From assembly GCF_000576305.1 (NCBI RefSeq), contig NZ_BAVZ01000011.1:81597-145596 (forward strand): 64,000 bases of DNA, in the 5' to 3' direction. The DNA comes from Paenibacillus pini JCM 16418 (lineage in GTDB: Bacteria > Bacillota > Bacilli > Paenibacillales > Paenibacillaceae). The position numbers and the translations under genes were made by a program. The notes beneath the pieces are model-generated. The model was given only the letters and a program-made list of their open reading frames with translations, was not told the DNA's origin and ran no database searches. Positions 46,762-56,632 of the stretch are shown piece by piece. Each line of letters opens with the position of its first letter. Position 1 is the first letter of the stretch.

Positions 46762-48480
46762 ATGCAAATTAAGGCGAATGGGAATCAGCCTAAAGACTGG
46801 TGGAGAAATTCTGCGGTTTATCAGGTTTACCCTAAGAGCTTCAATGATACAACTAGAAGTGGGACAGGCGACATACGTGGTCTTACCGAGAAGATTGATT
46901 ATATAAAGGGTCTTGGTATCGACATCGTCTGGCTTCAGCCTGTATATGTTTCTCCACAAAATGATAACGGTTACGATGTTGCAGATTATTACAACATTGA
47001 TCCAGCATATGGGACAATGGAAGATTTAGATGAACTTGTTAGTGAACTGAAAAAAAGAAACATGCATCTTATGCTGGATATCGTAGTTAATCATTCATCT
47101 ACTGAACATCGCTGGTTTCAGGAAGCAAAGTCTTCACGTGATAATCCATACCGAAATTATTATATCTGGAAGGATCCAGCAGAGGACGGAGGGCCGCCTA
47201 ATAATTGGCAGTCTAAATTTGGAGGCCCTGCCTGGCAGTTTGAGGAAGAAACTCAGCAGTATTATTTAACTCTTTTTGATAAAACACAAGCAGATCTCAA
47301 TTGGGAGAACGAGAAGGTTAGACAAGAAGTCGTGGACTTACTTACGTTTTGGGCTAAGAAGGGGGTAAGTGGGTTTCGAATGGATGTCATCAATTTGATT
47401 TCCAAGAACCCCGAATTCCCGGATGACGACGGCTCTATTGCTCCAGGGGATGGACGGAGATTTTATACCGATGGACCTCGTGTACATGAGTATATTAAAG
47501 AATTAAATGAGAACGTATTCAGTACGTATCATTTGGTTACGGTTGGAGAAATGTCCTCCACTACACTGGAACAATGTATTCAATACTCAAATCCGGAGCA
47601 GCAAGAGTTCTCTATGACATTTAATTTCCACCATCTTAAAGTAGATTATCCGAATGGGCAGAAATGGGAGCTTAAGCCTTATGACTTCGAGGAGCTCAAA
47701 AAAATACTTACCGATTGGCAAGCGGGCATGCAGCAGGGCGGGGGCTGGAATGCGCTATTCTGGAATAATCATGATCAACCTCGGGCGCTATCTCGGTTCA
47801 CTGATGACGACGAATACCGTAACGAAAGTGCGAAGCTGCTAGCAACTACACTTCATGGATTACAAGGCACCCCTTATATTTATCAAGGTGAAGAAATAGG
47901 GATGCCAAATCCTAAATGGAACGATATGACCGAGTTCCGGGATATTGAGTCGCTAAATATGTATGAAATTCTTCTGCAACGAGGCAAAACGCCTGATGAA
48001 GCTGCCCATATTGTACATGTGCGCTCTAGGGATAACTCTCGTCTTCCGATGCTGTGGGACGACAGTGACCAGGCTGGATTCACTACGGGTACGCCGTGGA
48101 TCAAGATCGATGAAAGATATCCATTCATTAATGCACAATCGCAGGTGAAAGATCCTAATTCCATCTATCATCATTATCGGAAATTAATTGAGATGCGCAA
48201 GAGCATTCCGGTGTTTGTCGATGGAAGATACATGCGTCTGGATGAAGGTCATCCGCAAGTTTATGCGTATGCCAGAACCAATGATGAACAAACTCTCGTC
48301 GTTATTTCGAATTTCAGCAAGGAAACGGTGAAATTTGAACTTCCAAATAAGTTCACTAAGAATCTTATGAAGAATGCTTCAGCTGAGCTCCTCTTAGGAA
48401 ATACGGATGAAGTACCGGAATTTTCACAGATCATTATGCTGCAACCTTACGGTTCTTATATGTGGCTGTTTCAAGCCTAA
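46762..48480 (+). CDS. treA: Alpha,alpha-phosphotrehalase (trehalose-6-phosphate hydrolase)
   Basis: A cytosolic GH13 enzyme, 572 residues, that splits trehalose 6-phosphate into glucose and glucose 6-phosphate. The nucleophile is Asp208 (SGFRMDVINLIS), the acid/base Glu263 (VTVGEMSS), and the third acidic residue Asp338 (NNHDQPRAL). RNSAVYQVYPKSFNDT is the usual N-terminus. Here it precedes the permease gene, whereas B. subtilis has treP first. Twin TreR operators control it. Confidence 0.96.
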   Translation: MQIKANGNQPKDWWRNSAVYQVYPKSFNDTTRSGTGDIRGLTEKIDYIKGLGIDIVWLQPVYVSPQNDNGYDVADYYNIDPAYGTMEDLDELVSELKKRNMHLMLDIVVNHSSTEHRWFQEAKSSRDNPYRNYYIWKDPAEDGGPPNNWQSKFGGPAWQFEEETQQYYLTLFDKTQADLNWENEKVRQEVVDLLTFWAKKGVSGFRMDVINLISKNPEFPDDDGSIAPGDGRRFYTDGPRVHEYIKELNENVFSTYHLVTVGEMSSTTLEQCIQYSNPEQQEFSMTFNFHHLKVDYPNGQKWELKPYDFEELKKILTDWQAGMQQGGGWNALFWNNHDQPRALSRFTDDDEYRNESAKLLATTLHGLQGTPYIYQGEEIGMPNPKWNDMTEFRDIESLNMYEILLQRGKTPDEAAHIVHVRSRDNSRLPMLWDDSDQAGFTTGTPWIKIDERYPFINAQSQVKDPNSIYHHYRKLIEMRKSIPVFVDGRYMRLDEGHPQVYAYARTNDEQTLVVISNFSKETVKFELPNKFTKNLMKNASAELLLGNTDEVPEFSQIIMLQPYGSYMWLFQA

Positions 48481-48513
48481 TTTCATAATCACGAATGACA
48501 GGAGTGTATGGCT

Positions 48514-50508
48514 ATGGCGAAAATAGATCGCAAAGACGTAGAGCGGATTATTGAGGCTGTCGGAGGCAAAGATAACATTGATGCTGCTACGCATTGTGTG
48601 ACTCGATTAAGATTTGCGCTTGCGGATGAAGGTAAGGTAGATGCCGAGGCGCTTGATAAAAACAACCTCGTAAAAGGACAATTCTCTTCCCAAGGGCAGT
48701 TTCAAGTCGTGATTGGACCGGGAATTGTTGATCAAGTGTATGATGAAATGATTGCCATCACAGGAGGAGACAGAGCTTCCAAGGATGATGTAAAAACGCT
48801 CGCAAGTAAGAAACAAAATCCGCTTCAGCGGGCGATTAAGACACTCGCCGATATATTTATTCCAATACTGCCAGCCATCGTTATGGCGGGTCTCTTGCTC
48901 GGGATCAATAACATTCTTACGGGTCCTGGCATTTTCTATGAAGGAAAGTCACTTATCGATGTACACAAACAGTGGGCAGATGTGGCTTCCATCATTAATC
49001 TTATTGCAAGTACGGCCTTTACTTTCCTGCCAGTCTTAATCGGTTGGTCAGCTGCTAAGAAGTTCGGAGGTAATCCGCTTCTCGGGATTGTCCTAGGTTT
49101 GATTCTCGTTAATCCAAGTTTACTTAGCGCTTATCAGTATGCAGATGCGAAGCTTGCAGGTACAGTTCCGGTTTGGAATTTGTTCGGATTTTCAGTGGAG
49201 AAAATCGGTTATCAGGGTCAAGTGCTACCGGTGCTCGTTTCCGCGTATATTTTGGCCAAAATTGAGAAGTTCCTGGAAAAACGGGTACATGATTCTATTA
49301 AATTGCTAGTTGTGGCGCCAGTTGCCTTGCTAGTTACTGGATTCCTAGCATTTATTTTGGTAGGACCTATCACTTTTGCTATTGGTAATTTACTTACTAC
49401 GGGTCTAACCAGCATCTTTAATTCTTACTCCTGGCTTGGTGGTTTAATCTATGGTGGATTTTATGCTTTGCTGGTAATTACAGGGATGCATCACACCTTC
49501 CTTGCCGTAGACATTCAATTGATCGGAAGCAATGGAGGAACCTTCCTATGGCCGATGCTAGCCTTATCTAATATTGCTCAAGGTGCAGCAGCACTCGCTA
49601 TGATGTTTATTTTAAAAGAACAGAAAGCAAAAGGACTAGCCGTAACCTCTTCTATCTCTGCTTTCCTAGGTGTAACTGAGCCAGCTATTTTCGGGGTCAA
49701 TGTGCGTCACAAATTCCCTTTTATTTTCGGTATGGTTGGTTCCGGGATCGCCGGGATTGTGCTCGCTGTAAATAACGTTCTTGCTTCTTCAATCGGTGTA
49801 GGGGGTATTCCAGGATTCCTGTCGATCTTCCCGAACCAATGGGGAATCTTCTTCATAGGTATGGCAATAGTACTGGTAATTCCTTTTATTGGTACACTGT
49901 TGTATGGCAGATATCAATTGTCCAGACAGACTAATAAGATCGAAGATACTCAAGATCCTATAGTGAATGCAACGGCAGAATCCGTTAAAACCGCAAGCGG
50001 TTTGAGCGCAGTTATACCACAATCTGAAGAGGCTATGAATTCGGAGAATACTATAGTAAATATTATGGCTCCTATGAATGGACAAATCGTACCTTTATCT
50101 GAAGTTCCTGATCCTGCTTTTTCGGAAAAACAAATGGGTCAAGGGATTGCTATTCTTCCTTCAGAGGGGAAGGTATATGCTCCCTTTGATGGAACGGTTG
50201 AACACCTGATGAAGAAGAGTAAACATGCACTTATTCTTTCAGATACGAATGGAATTCAGATATTGATCCATGTAGGCATTAATACGGTTTCTCTGAAAGG
50301 GGAAGGCTTTACTGCCCATGTGGAAAGTGGATCAACCATTACTAAAGGCCAGCTTTTGCTAGAATTCGATAAAGAAAGAATTGAAGAAGCAGGTCTTCCG
50401 GTGATTACACCGATTCTTATTCCGGATGGCCAAGAGCGCATTGGGGAAATTAAAGAATATGATGGAGAAGCAGTTCAAGCTCAAGCCCGATACTCCAGGT
50501 TAATCTAG
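48514..50508 (+). CDS. treP: PTS trehalose-specific EIIBCA permease
   Basis: A 664-residue phosphotransferase transporter that imports trehalose as trehalose 6-phosphate. The IIB domain has the phospho-Cys28 in DAATHCVTRLRFAL. The IIC domain (about 105-470) has ten or so membrane segments, with VITGMHHTFLAVDIQLIG typical of the glucose-sucrose superfamily. The C-terminal IIA domain carries His586 in ILIHVGINTVSLKGEGF. B. subtilis TreP lacks this IIA part, so this one is self-sufficient. The second ATG is nine nt from AGGAG and is preferred to the one three nt from it. Confidence 0.95.
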   Translation: MAKIDRKDVERIIEAVGGKDNIDAATHCVTRLRFALADEGKVDAEALDKNNLVKGQFSSQGQFQVVIGPGIVDQVYDEMIAITGGDRASKDDVKTLASKKQNPLQRAIKTLADIFIPILPAIVMAGLLLGINNILTGPGIFYEGKSLIDVHKQWADVASIINLIASTAFTFLPVLIGWSAAKKFGGNPLLGIVLGLILVNPSLLSAYQYADAKLAGTVPVWNLFGFSVEKIGYQGQVLPVLVSAYILAKIEKFLEKRVHDSIKLLVVAPVALLVTGFLAFILVGPITFAIGNLLTTGLTSIFNSYSWLGGLIYGGFYALLVITGMHHTFLAVDIQLIGSNGGTFLWPMLALSNIAQGAAALAMMFILKEQKAKGLAVTSSISAFLGVTEPAIFGVNVRHKFPFIFGMVGSGIAGIVLAVNNVLASSIGVGGIPGFLSIFPNQWGIFFIGMAIVLVIPFIGTLLYGRYQLSRQTNKIEDTQDPIVNATAESVKTASGLSAVIPQSEEAMNSENTIVNIMAPMNGQIVPLSEVPDPAFSEKQMGQGIAILPSEGKVYAPFDGTVEHLMKKSKHALILSDTNGIQILIHVGINTVSLKGEGFTAHVESGSTITKGQLLLEFDKERIEEAGLPVITPILIPDGQERIGEIKEYDGEAVQAQARYSRLI

Positions 50509-50580
50509 AACCAACTACGCCCTAACATCATGTAAGGATTTTTTATTAAAACATGGTACAATATTGATGGTGATAATGCG

Positions 50581-51309
50581 ATGATAAACAATATATTCTT
50601 GACACTTTACAAGGATTATACGGAACAGATTGATGCGGGAACCTTGAGCCCGGGAGTAAGCTTCCCTCCGAGAACGAGCTTGCTGAGACATATCAGACAT
50701 CGAGAGAAACCGTACGCAAGGGATTGAATATGCTCGCTCAAAATGGTTATATCAATAAGGTAAAAGGTAAGGGATCGTTTGTGCTGGATAAAGGGAGGAT
50801 GAAGTTTCCTATATCAGGCTTAGTCAGTTATAAAGAGCTTGCCGCACGACTAGATAAACCTAATCGTACTCTCGTTTATATAACGGAACGTATCCCGGCA
50901 GGGAATGATATTGCTAAGGAGCTGCGAGTTCGTTCGGATCAGCCCGTGTGGAAGATCGTCCGTGCCAGGGAAATCGAGGGTGAACGCGTCATCCTAGATA
51001 TCGATTATTTGCTTGCCGAAGTCGTTGCGGACATATCCAAAGACATCGCAGCAGATTCCATTTATCAATACCTAGAGCAGGAGCTTCATTTGAAGATTAG
51101 TTATGCGGAGAAGGTAATCTGCGTGGAGCGGGCTACAGAGATCGACCATCAATATATGGATCTTAGAGGAGATACCCACGTGGTTGTCGTTCGGGGGATA
51201 TGTTCATCTAGAGGATACAACACTCTTTCAATATACAGAGTCGAGACATCGTCTGGATAAGTTCCAATTTGTTGATTTTGCGAGAAGAATAACGATGTCA
51301 GATATTTAA
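50581..51309 (+). CDS. treR: Trehalose operon repressor TreR (GntR family), two compensating frameshifts
   Basis: A GntR/HutC-type repressor of 242 residues responding to trehalose 6-phosphate. The N-terminal helix-turn-helix is readable only after adding one base in the CCCGGG run at 50649-50654, giving SPGSKLPSENELAETYQTSR. Near the end a G5 run (51193-51197) has one base too many; removing it restores YVHLEDTTLFQYTESRHRLD and KFQFVDFARR, the TreR signature. The net length is a multiple of three. Read literally, the DNA-binding domain would be detached from the sensor domain. A weak promoter TACAAT lies just before it. Confidence 0.88.
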
Positions 51310-51327
51310 TCATAGTTAGGAGACTTT

Positions 51328-51360
51328 AAGACCGTTTTCTTTGGAAAACGGTCTTTTTGT
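51328..51360. terminator. Bidirectional terminator between treR and the convergent MFS gene
   Basis: A perfect 12-bp stem AAGACCGTTTTC/GAAAACGGTCTT with a four-base loop ends in TTTTTG. Confidence 0.85.
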
Positions 51361-51468
51361 GCGCAGAGATTTTATTTTATGACTTAAAATTATGATTGAG
51401 AAATTATTACATGAAGGAATCATCCCGCAATTTGCAATATGTTATAGTATAAAGTATGGATTAAACCA

Positions 51469-52671
51469 CTAATTTTGTGATTCCCTTATAGCGTGACGTC
51501 CGCTTATCACAAGCATGATTGTAGAAATAAAGACGAGTATGAAACAGAGAACAAATGAATAGCGGTAACCTACTACACTGGCTAATAACCCGCCGACAAG
51601 ACTACCAACGAGTCTACCGATCGTTGATGAATTAGAGTAGAGCGTAGAGGCATACCCAGGCATGTTTGGAAGCAGATCTTGAATGTAACTAATACCTATC
51701 GCTGAAATAACAGCAACGAAAACGGCGAGTAGAATTTGGGCTGCAATCATCTGCCACATCTCGCCTGAGAGAATGACAACGAGATAATAAGCTCCGCCTA
51801 GAACGGACCCACATATCATCAAGATTCGGTTACTGTACTTTGCACTGAGTAGACCAAGCATAATCATAAATGGAATTTCTAGCGCTGCGCAAATACTACT
51901 GACTAGACCGACATTACTTGTCGTCCCACCTAGATTGTTGGTGATGAAGAGAGCTGTGTTAATGCTACTTGTCCAGTGGGCTACATACATGAGTATCAGA
52001 ATCAGAAAAGGAAGCAGAATATTACGATTTTGAACCAGCCGGAAGCTTTTTACTTGTATATTAGCATTATTGCTTTTTAGTTCTGTATTCGATTTGAGAA
52101 ATAGGAAAACAAGTAAGGAAACAAGCAGGAAAACTCCGATTGTACCAGTAAAAATCCCCTTGAACCCAACAGCAGCGATTAGCAGGGTACCCATTAAAGG
52201 ACCTGTAATAAAGCCGAGAGAGAAAGCAGAACGTAGGGTAGAGTTAGCAAACGAATGATCAGTGAAATTGCTCTTATTCACGGCTTCTCTCGAAATAGCG
52301 AACAATTGTGGCATCCCTGGTGCACCGAGAGCGGTGAACACAATCATATAGATGAACAAGATATTAAAATCCTGAATGAGCAAGTATCCGCTATAAGCCA
52401 GAGCATTACAGAGCGTTGAGATAAAGTAAATGCTTTTTCGATTCAAGCCGAGGTCAGAGCGTCTCCCGATTAGAGTACTGATCCATATCCCCGCCATGAG
52501 CGTGGCTGCTAGAAAAATGCCAAACATCCCGACAGAGACTCCAAGCTGTTCCGTGAAATAAATAGATAAAAAGGGTGCGCTGAGTGAAATACCCATTCCC
52601 TGCAGAAACATACATAAAAAGAGTAGAGCATACGATGGAATCGAAAATAGTTCAGTAAGTCGTCTAAACAT
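51469..52671 (-). CDS. MFS transporter (sugar efflux SET-like)
   Basis: A 400-residue twelve-helix major facilitator. The pattern ISTLIGRRSDLGLNRKSIYF is the motif A loop, and LFAISREAVNKSNFTDHSFA resembles the central region of sugar-efflux (SetA-type) transporters. The start follows AGGAG. It stands alone on the minus strand, convergent with treR, so a link with trehalose is positional only. The transported compound is unknown. Confidence 0.85.
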   Translation of the reverse strand: MFRRLTELFSIPSYALLFLCMFLQGMGISLSAPFLSIYFTEQLGVSVGMFGIFLAATLMAGIWISTLIGRRSDLGLNRKSIYFISTLCNALAYSGYLLIQDFNILFIYMIVFTALGAPGMPQLFAISREAVNKSNFTDHSFANSTLRSAFSLGFITGPLMGTLLIAAVGFKGIFTGTIGVFLLVSLLVFLFLKSNTELKSNNANIQVKSFRLVQNRNILLPFLILILMYVAHWTSSINTALFITNNLGGTTSNVGLVSSICAALEIPFMIMLGLLSAKYSNRILMICGSVLGGAYYLVVILSGEMWQMIAAQILLAVFVAVISAIGISYIQDLLPNMPGYASTLYSNSSTIGRLVGSLVGGLLASVVGYRYSFVLCFILVFISTIMLVISGRHAIRESQN

Positions 52672-52905
52672 GTTGTGAATTTACTCCTCTATATTAGTTA
52701 AGATAGTTAATCTATTAATAGTATACTTGAAATAGATATTAATAATATATATAGGGCCTCTATGGTTTGTATTATGCTGCTGATGAGTAGATGGAGAGAG
52801 ACATTAGGGGCAATAAAGAAGCAAAATGGAGAAATGAGACTTATGAAATTGTCAGCATCTCAAATATTAAATATTATTTTGCAGCAATCTCCTTATCCAG
52901 ACTTC

Positions 52906-53869
52906 TTAAGGGCAGTAGAAATTTAGTCTCACTTGTAAACCTTTTAAGACTCCTTCCGGCATCTCCCTGATCTTGATATCCTCACCTAGGAAAAGCAGCC
53001 AATTTGTGAATTCGACCATTTCTTCGGATTTATTAACATTAACAAAAGTCCTAAGAATGGCAGTCGTTTGGTAGGGATTCGTATAGGATATGGAAACTTT
53101 TAATGGATGGTATTTTCTGAATTGGGCAATCGCTTTCGGACCAAGTTCAAGAACAAGATTAATGACTTCTTCCTGTTTACGTAATTGATTCAAAATCTTC
53201 TTCTCACTTACTCTCTTTTTCTCAGGGTAAGGTTCTATATCCGTAAGATCATCAACAGAAAAAATTCTACTTTTTTCTTCCTGCAAATCAAACCCTTCGA
53301 TCAACCAAACACTTTTTTCACGATACAGGTGCAATATATAAAGGGAATGTGACTTAATTTCCTTCTCTTCTTTAATGGAAACCAATACATAGCTGTCCAA
53401 CAAAATGATTTGGATTAGTTTTTCTAACTAACGGATGGGGAAGATCTGATAAATCAAGAAGGTCTGGATTATTTGGATTGGTCCCTTCAAATAGTAAAAT
53501 TTGATTCAACAGTACAAGGTCATCTTGCTGATTTTCCGAAATGAGGCCAAGTAATTTTTCAGCTAGAGACTGACGACTCTTGAGATAAGGGAGCTGCTGA
53601 TTTCTTGTGGCCATAAAGGCAATAAACAGAGCTTTAATTTCGTTATCGGTAAATCGGACCGTGGGCAGGATCGAGTTGTTCATAACAAAATAACCCCCAT
53701 CCCTACCAACTTCAGCTATAAGCGGCATTCCCATCGCTTCAATTTCCCGAATATCTCGAATAGCCGTGGAACGAGAGATGTTAAATTCCCGCATGATTTC
53801 AGAAATGGTAAAGTGGGCTCGGTTGTTAATGTAGCGCATGATGATATTAACCCGTTCAACTTTTTTCAT
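52906..53869 (-). CDS. YafY-type HTH/WYL-domain transcriptional regulator, frameshifted
   Basis: A one-component regulator of about 320 residues after correcting one extra base in the T5 run at 53419-53423 (A run on the coding strand). The N-terminal HTH (ISEIMREFNISRSTAIRDIR) and GRDGGYF wing are followed by a middle helical part. The joined junction reads VRKLIQIILLDSYVLVSIKE, and a WYL-type ligand domain follows (YREKSVWLIEGFDLQEEKSR). It is divergent from a GyrI-like gene, a common layout in which the regulator controls its neighbour. Without correction both halves would be separate. Confidence 0.85.
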
Positions 53870-53979
53870 CGGGACCCCCTAAACAGTATCACTTTTTGAC
53901 ATGATTTAAGGATATTATAAACCCATCAAGTGAAAAGACAATCATTTGATCAAATTTCAAAAAAAGGAAGGTTTTGAAT

Positions 53980-54459
53980 ATGTCACAATTTACGTTGGAA
54001 CAAAAAGAGAGCTTTAACGTTTTAGGGATTGGAACGGAGCTTAAGAGCCATTACACAGATTTTGCCGGCATAAACAAGGAAAAGGCAGAATTCTGGTCGG
54101 CCGTCGAAGTTGATGGAAGCTTGGACAAGTTAAAATCTATCGCCACGAATGACTACATTTTTGCCGTGAACGAAGCTGTGAATAACAAGATGATGTATTA
54201 TGCGGGTGTCATGACAGAGGCATCGTTACCAGAAGCATCGAGAATGATCCAATTTCCCAAGGGGGAATACCTCGTTGTGAAAGGGGAAGCGAAGACATCT
54301 GAGGAGCTCAGCAATCAGCTTGCTGGTATTGCCTTTGGCCAAGTCTTACCGGAAGTAAACGAAGTTGCCTATGTCGGCGGGCCGAATACATCGGTTGAGA
54401 TGGGACAACGAGACGGTGTTGTATTTGGCGAAATGTGGATTCCTGTTGTTAGGAAATAA
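53980..54459 (+). CDS. GyrI-like/effector-binding domain protein
   Basis: A 159-residue stand-alone GyrI-like (AraC effector-binding-type) domain. These small beta-alpha proteins bind cationic or hydrophobic small molecules, and some hydrolyse cyclopropanoid toxins. Sequence signs: KESFNVLGIGTELKS at the N-terminus, FPKGEYLVVKGEAKTSEELS in the centre and FGEMWIPVVRK at the end. The ATG after AAGGAAGG was chosen over the preceding TTG. A perfect ATTTGATCAAAT palindrome (53944-53955) in the divergent gap may be the operator of the WYL regulator. Confidence 0.8.
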   Translation: MSQFTLEQKESFNVLGIGTELKSHYTDFAGINKEKAEFWSAVEVDGSLDKLKSIATNDYIFAVNEAVNNKMMYYAGVMTEASLPEASRMIQFPKGEYLVVKGEAKTSEELSNQLAGIAFGQVLPEVNEVAYVGGPNTSVEMGQRDGVVFGEMWIPVVRK

Positions 54460-54545
54460 ATAGAGAAGTGAATGCTTCCGATGTGAGTTTTGCTCGAAGT
54501 ACGTTCTACGATGTAACTCTCGCAAAACTTTTAGGAGGAATCGAA

Positions 54546-55010
54546 ATGTCATATATCGTTGATTTTAAAAATGTGTCTACGGTTGGTTTGGAGTCTTCGC
54601 CTGTAGTCGAAGCACTTGCTGGGTTAAGAGCGAATGAAGCACGATACTTCATGAACAAATACAAGCACGAATTTACGGTCGTACCCGCCAGTGAAAGCCA
54701 GGAGACACTTGATTATGTGAACCGAATTTTGAAAGAAGAACGTGATATCGAATTTGCGGCCAAGCCTTTGGAGACGTCCCAATTTCAAGTGGAAAATATC
54801 CGATTTTCCTATGTTTTTTATGAAGATGGTCTTGGACTCAATGTCATGTATACGGTCGATGACCCGAAGAAACGGGCCGTTGGTTTTAAGCTTTCGGAGG
54901 GGATGGAGGTACCACAGGAATTGGAAGGGAAGTTTAAGTTTGCTCGGCAGAAGTCTAAATTGGCCGGAACCATCCGGGGATCGTTCTTTGTTATTAAAAG
55001 AGAATATTAA
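54546..55010 (+). CDS. Conserved protein of unknown function downstream of the GyrI-like gene
   Basis: A 154-residue cytosolic protein, mixed alpha/beta, with no recognised motif. It begins MSYIVDFKNVSTVGLESSPV, and the C-terminus is basic (FARQKSKLAGTIRGSFFVIK). It follows the GyrI-like gene by 86 nt with a strong TTAGGAGG site, so the two are probably co-transcribed under the WYL regulator. The open frame extends upstream but no better start exists. Confidence 0.65.
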   Translation: MSYIVDFKNVSTVGLESSPVVEALAGLRANEARYFMNKYKHEFTVVPASESQETLDYVNRILKEERDIEFAAKPLETSQFQVENIRFSYVFYEDGLGLNVMYTVDDPKKRAVGFKLSEGMEVPQELEGKFKFARQKSKLAGTIRGSFFVIKREY

Positions 55011-55028
55011 CGTATACATTTCAGCATG

Positions 55029-55078
55029 AAAGGGTCAAGAGAGTAGCGTATTTATTTGCAGCTCTTTTGACCTTTTTA
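55029..55078 (+). terminator. Terminator after the unknown protein gene
   Basis: AAAGGGTCAAGAGAG pairs with CTCTTTTGACCTTT with one bulge, and ends in a T run. Confidence 0.6.
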
Positions 55079-55275
55079 TTAGTACATATTGTATAATTCG
55101 ATTTTAAAAAGATTAGTTTGACAGCACTCCATATCGTAAAGGATAAAAAAAATTTCTCGATATCATTCACTGGCAGTTTTCCGCCCATTATCCCCTCAAT
55201 AGAAATTTGTCCAATAATCCTAAATGGAATATGATGGTAAAGAACTCATCACTTATCCATTGAAGGAGGTAGTAT

Positions 55276-56325
55276 ATGATTACTGTTAATGCAAGAGCTA
55301 CATTCAGTTCAGAAGGGCCTTTCAAACTGACCACAATCGAACGTAGAGAGCTGGAGCCGCATGATGTCCTCATTGAGATTAAATATGCGGGTATCTGCCA
55401 CTCTGACATCCATGCCGCTCGCGGCGAGTGGGGACCCGTTAACTATCCGCTCGTTCCAGGACACGAGATTGCCGGAATTGTCGCCAAGGTTGGCTCAGAA
55501 GTCACAAAATATGCAGTTGGAGACCGAGTGGGGGTTGGCTGCATGGTTGACTCCTGCAGAGATTGTACTAACTGCCGTAATGGTGAAGAGCAGTACTGCC
55601 TGAACGGAAATACAGGCACCTATGGGGCAATCGACAGGTACGGGCAATATACACAGGGCGGTTATTCCACGCATATCGTCGTAACAGAAGACTTTGTAGT
55701 CAGAATTCCTGATGGAATGGAGCTTGACGTTGCCGCACCGCTTTTATGTGCTGGCATCACAACATATTCGCCTCTACGCCATTGGGGAGCTGCCCCCGGC
55801 AAAAGAATAGCGGTTGTTGGACTTGGCGGGCTGGGACACATGGCTGTAAAGATTGCTCATGCCATGGGTGCTGAGGTTACGGTATTATCTCAATCATTAA
55901 AGAAGAAAGAAGATGGATTACGCCATGGCGCGGATCATTATTATGCTACCAGCGATGCGGATACATTTGAGAAACTGGCAGGTTCGTTTGACCTTATTAT
56001 AAATACCGTAAGTGCGAAGATTGACATTAGTGCTTACCTGTCGTTACTGGCACTTGACGGTACATTGGTCAATGTCGGTGCGCCAGCAGAACCCTTGTCC
56101 GTTAATGTATTCTCTCTAATCGGTCATCGACGTTCTTTCGCAGGATCTACAATCGGAGGAATCAGCGAAACACAGGAAATGCTTGATTTTTGTGCCGAAC
56201 ATAGCATTGTCCCAGAGATCGAGACGATATCCGCAAATCAAATTGATACAGCGTGGGAGCGCGTTCTAGCTTCTGATGTCCGTTATCGCTTTGTCATCGA
56301 TATCAGTACGATGGAGAATGAATAA
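55276..56325 (+). CDS. Zinc-dependent NAD(P) alcohol dehydrogenase (YahK/CAD type)
   Basis: A 349-residue medium-chain alcohol/aldehyde reductase. Catalytic zinc ligands are Cys41 ([14 protein letters not shown]) and His63-Glu64 ([10 protein letters not shown]). The structural zinc loop has Cys94, Cys97, Cys100 and Cys108. [20 protein letters not shown] is the cofactor site. The order of motifs is that of the cinnamyl-alcohol-dehydrogenase-like, NADPH-preferring aldehyde reductases. It starts after AAGGAGG, stands alone and has its own terminator. The role may be aldehyde detoxification. Confidence 0.92.
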   Translation: MITVNARATFSSEGPFKLTTIERRELEPHDVLIEIKYAGICHSDIHAARGEWGPVNYPLVPGHEIAGIVAKVGSEVTKYAVGDRVGVGCMVDSCRDCTNCRNGEEQYCLNGNTGTYGAIDRYGQYTQGGYSTHIVVTEDFVVRIPDGMELDVAAPLLCAGITTYSPLRHWGAAPGKRIAVVGLGGLGHMAVKIAHAMGAEVTVLSQSLKKKEDGLRHGADHYYATSDADTFEKLAGSFDLIINTVSAKIDISAYLSLLALDGTLVNVGAPAEPLSVNVFSLIGHRRSFAGSTIGGISETQEMLDFCAEHSIVPEIETISANQIDTAWERVLASDVRYRFVIDISTMENE

Positions 56326-56350
56326 CATTACATGAAATAAATAATTTAGG

Positions 56351-56376
56351 GGCGCGCCTTTACGGTGTGCCTTTTT
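56351..56376 (+). terminator. Terminator after the alcohol dehydrogenase gene
   Basis: GGCGCGCC pairs with GGTGTGCC through two G-U pairs around TTTAC, followed by TTTTT. Confidence 0.7.
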
Positions 56377-56632
56377 ACGTGGAGGAGGAGTATAACGCAA
56401 TCCTTGGACATAGGGCTTCTCTATCATCACTTCAACAACCCAATACACAAGTGCGAAATGATTTGAAGTAAAAAAATATTAGAAACCAAAAATATTCTAT
56501 ATTGTTGGATAAAATTGACTTATAATCAGATTTAAAAGTTAAATATAACTCCAAACAGTAATTATATTAGAACTTACGGATTACTTTAAGAGTTTAGTTA
56601 CTATTTGTATGAGACTTAAGGAGGAACTGTGA

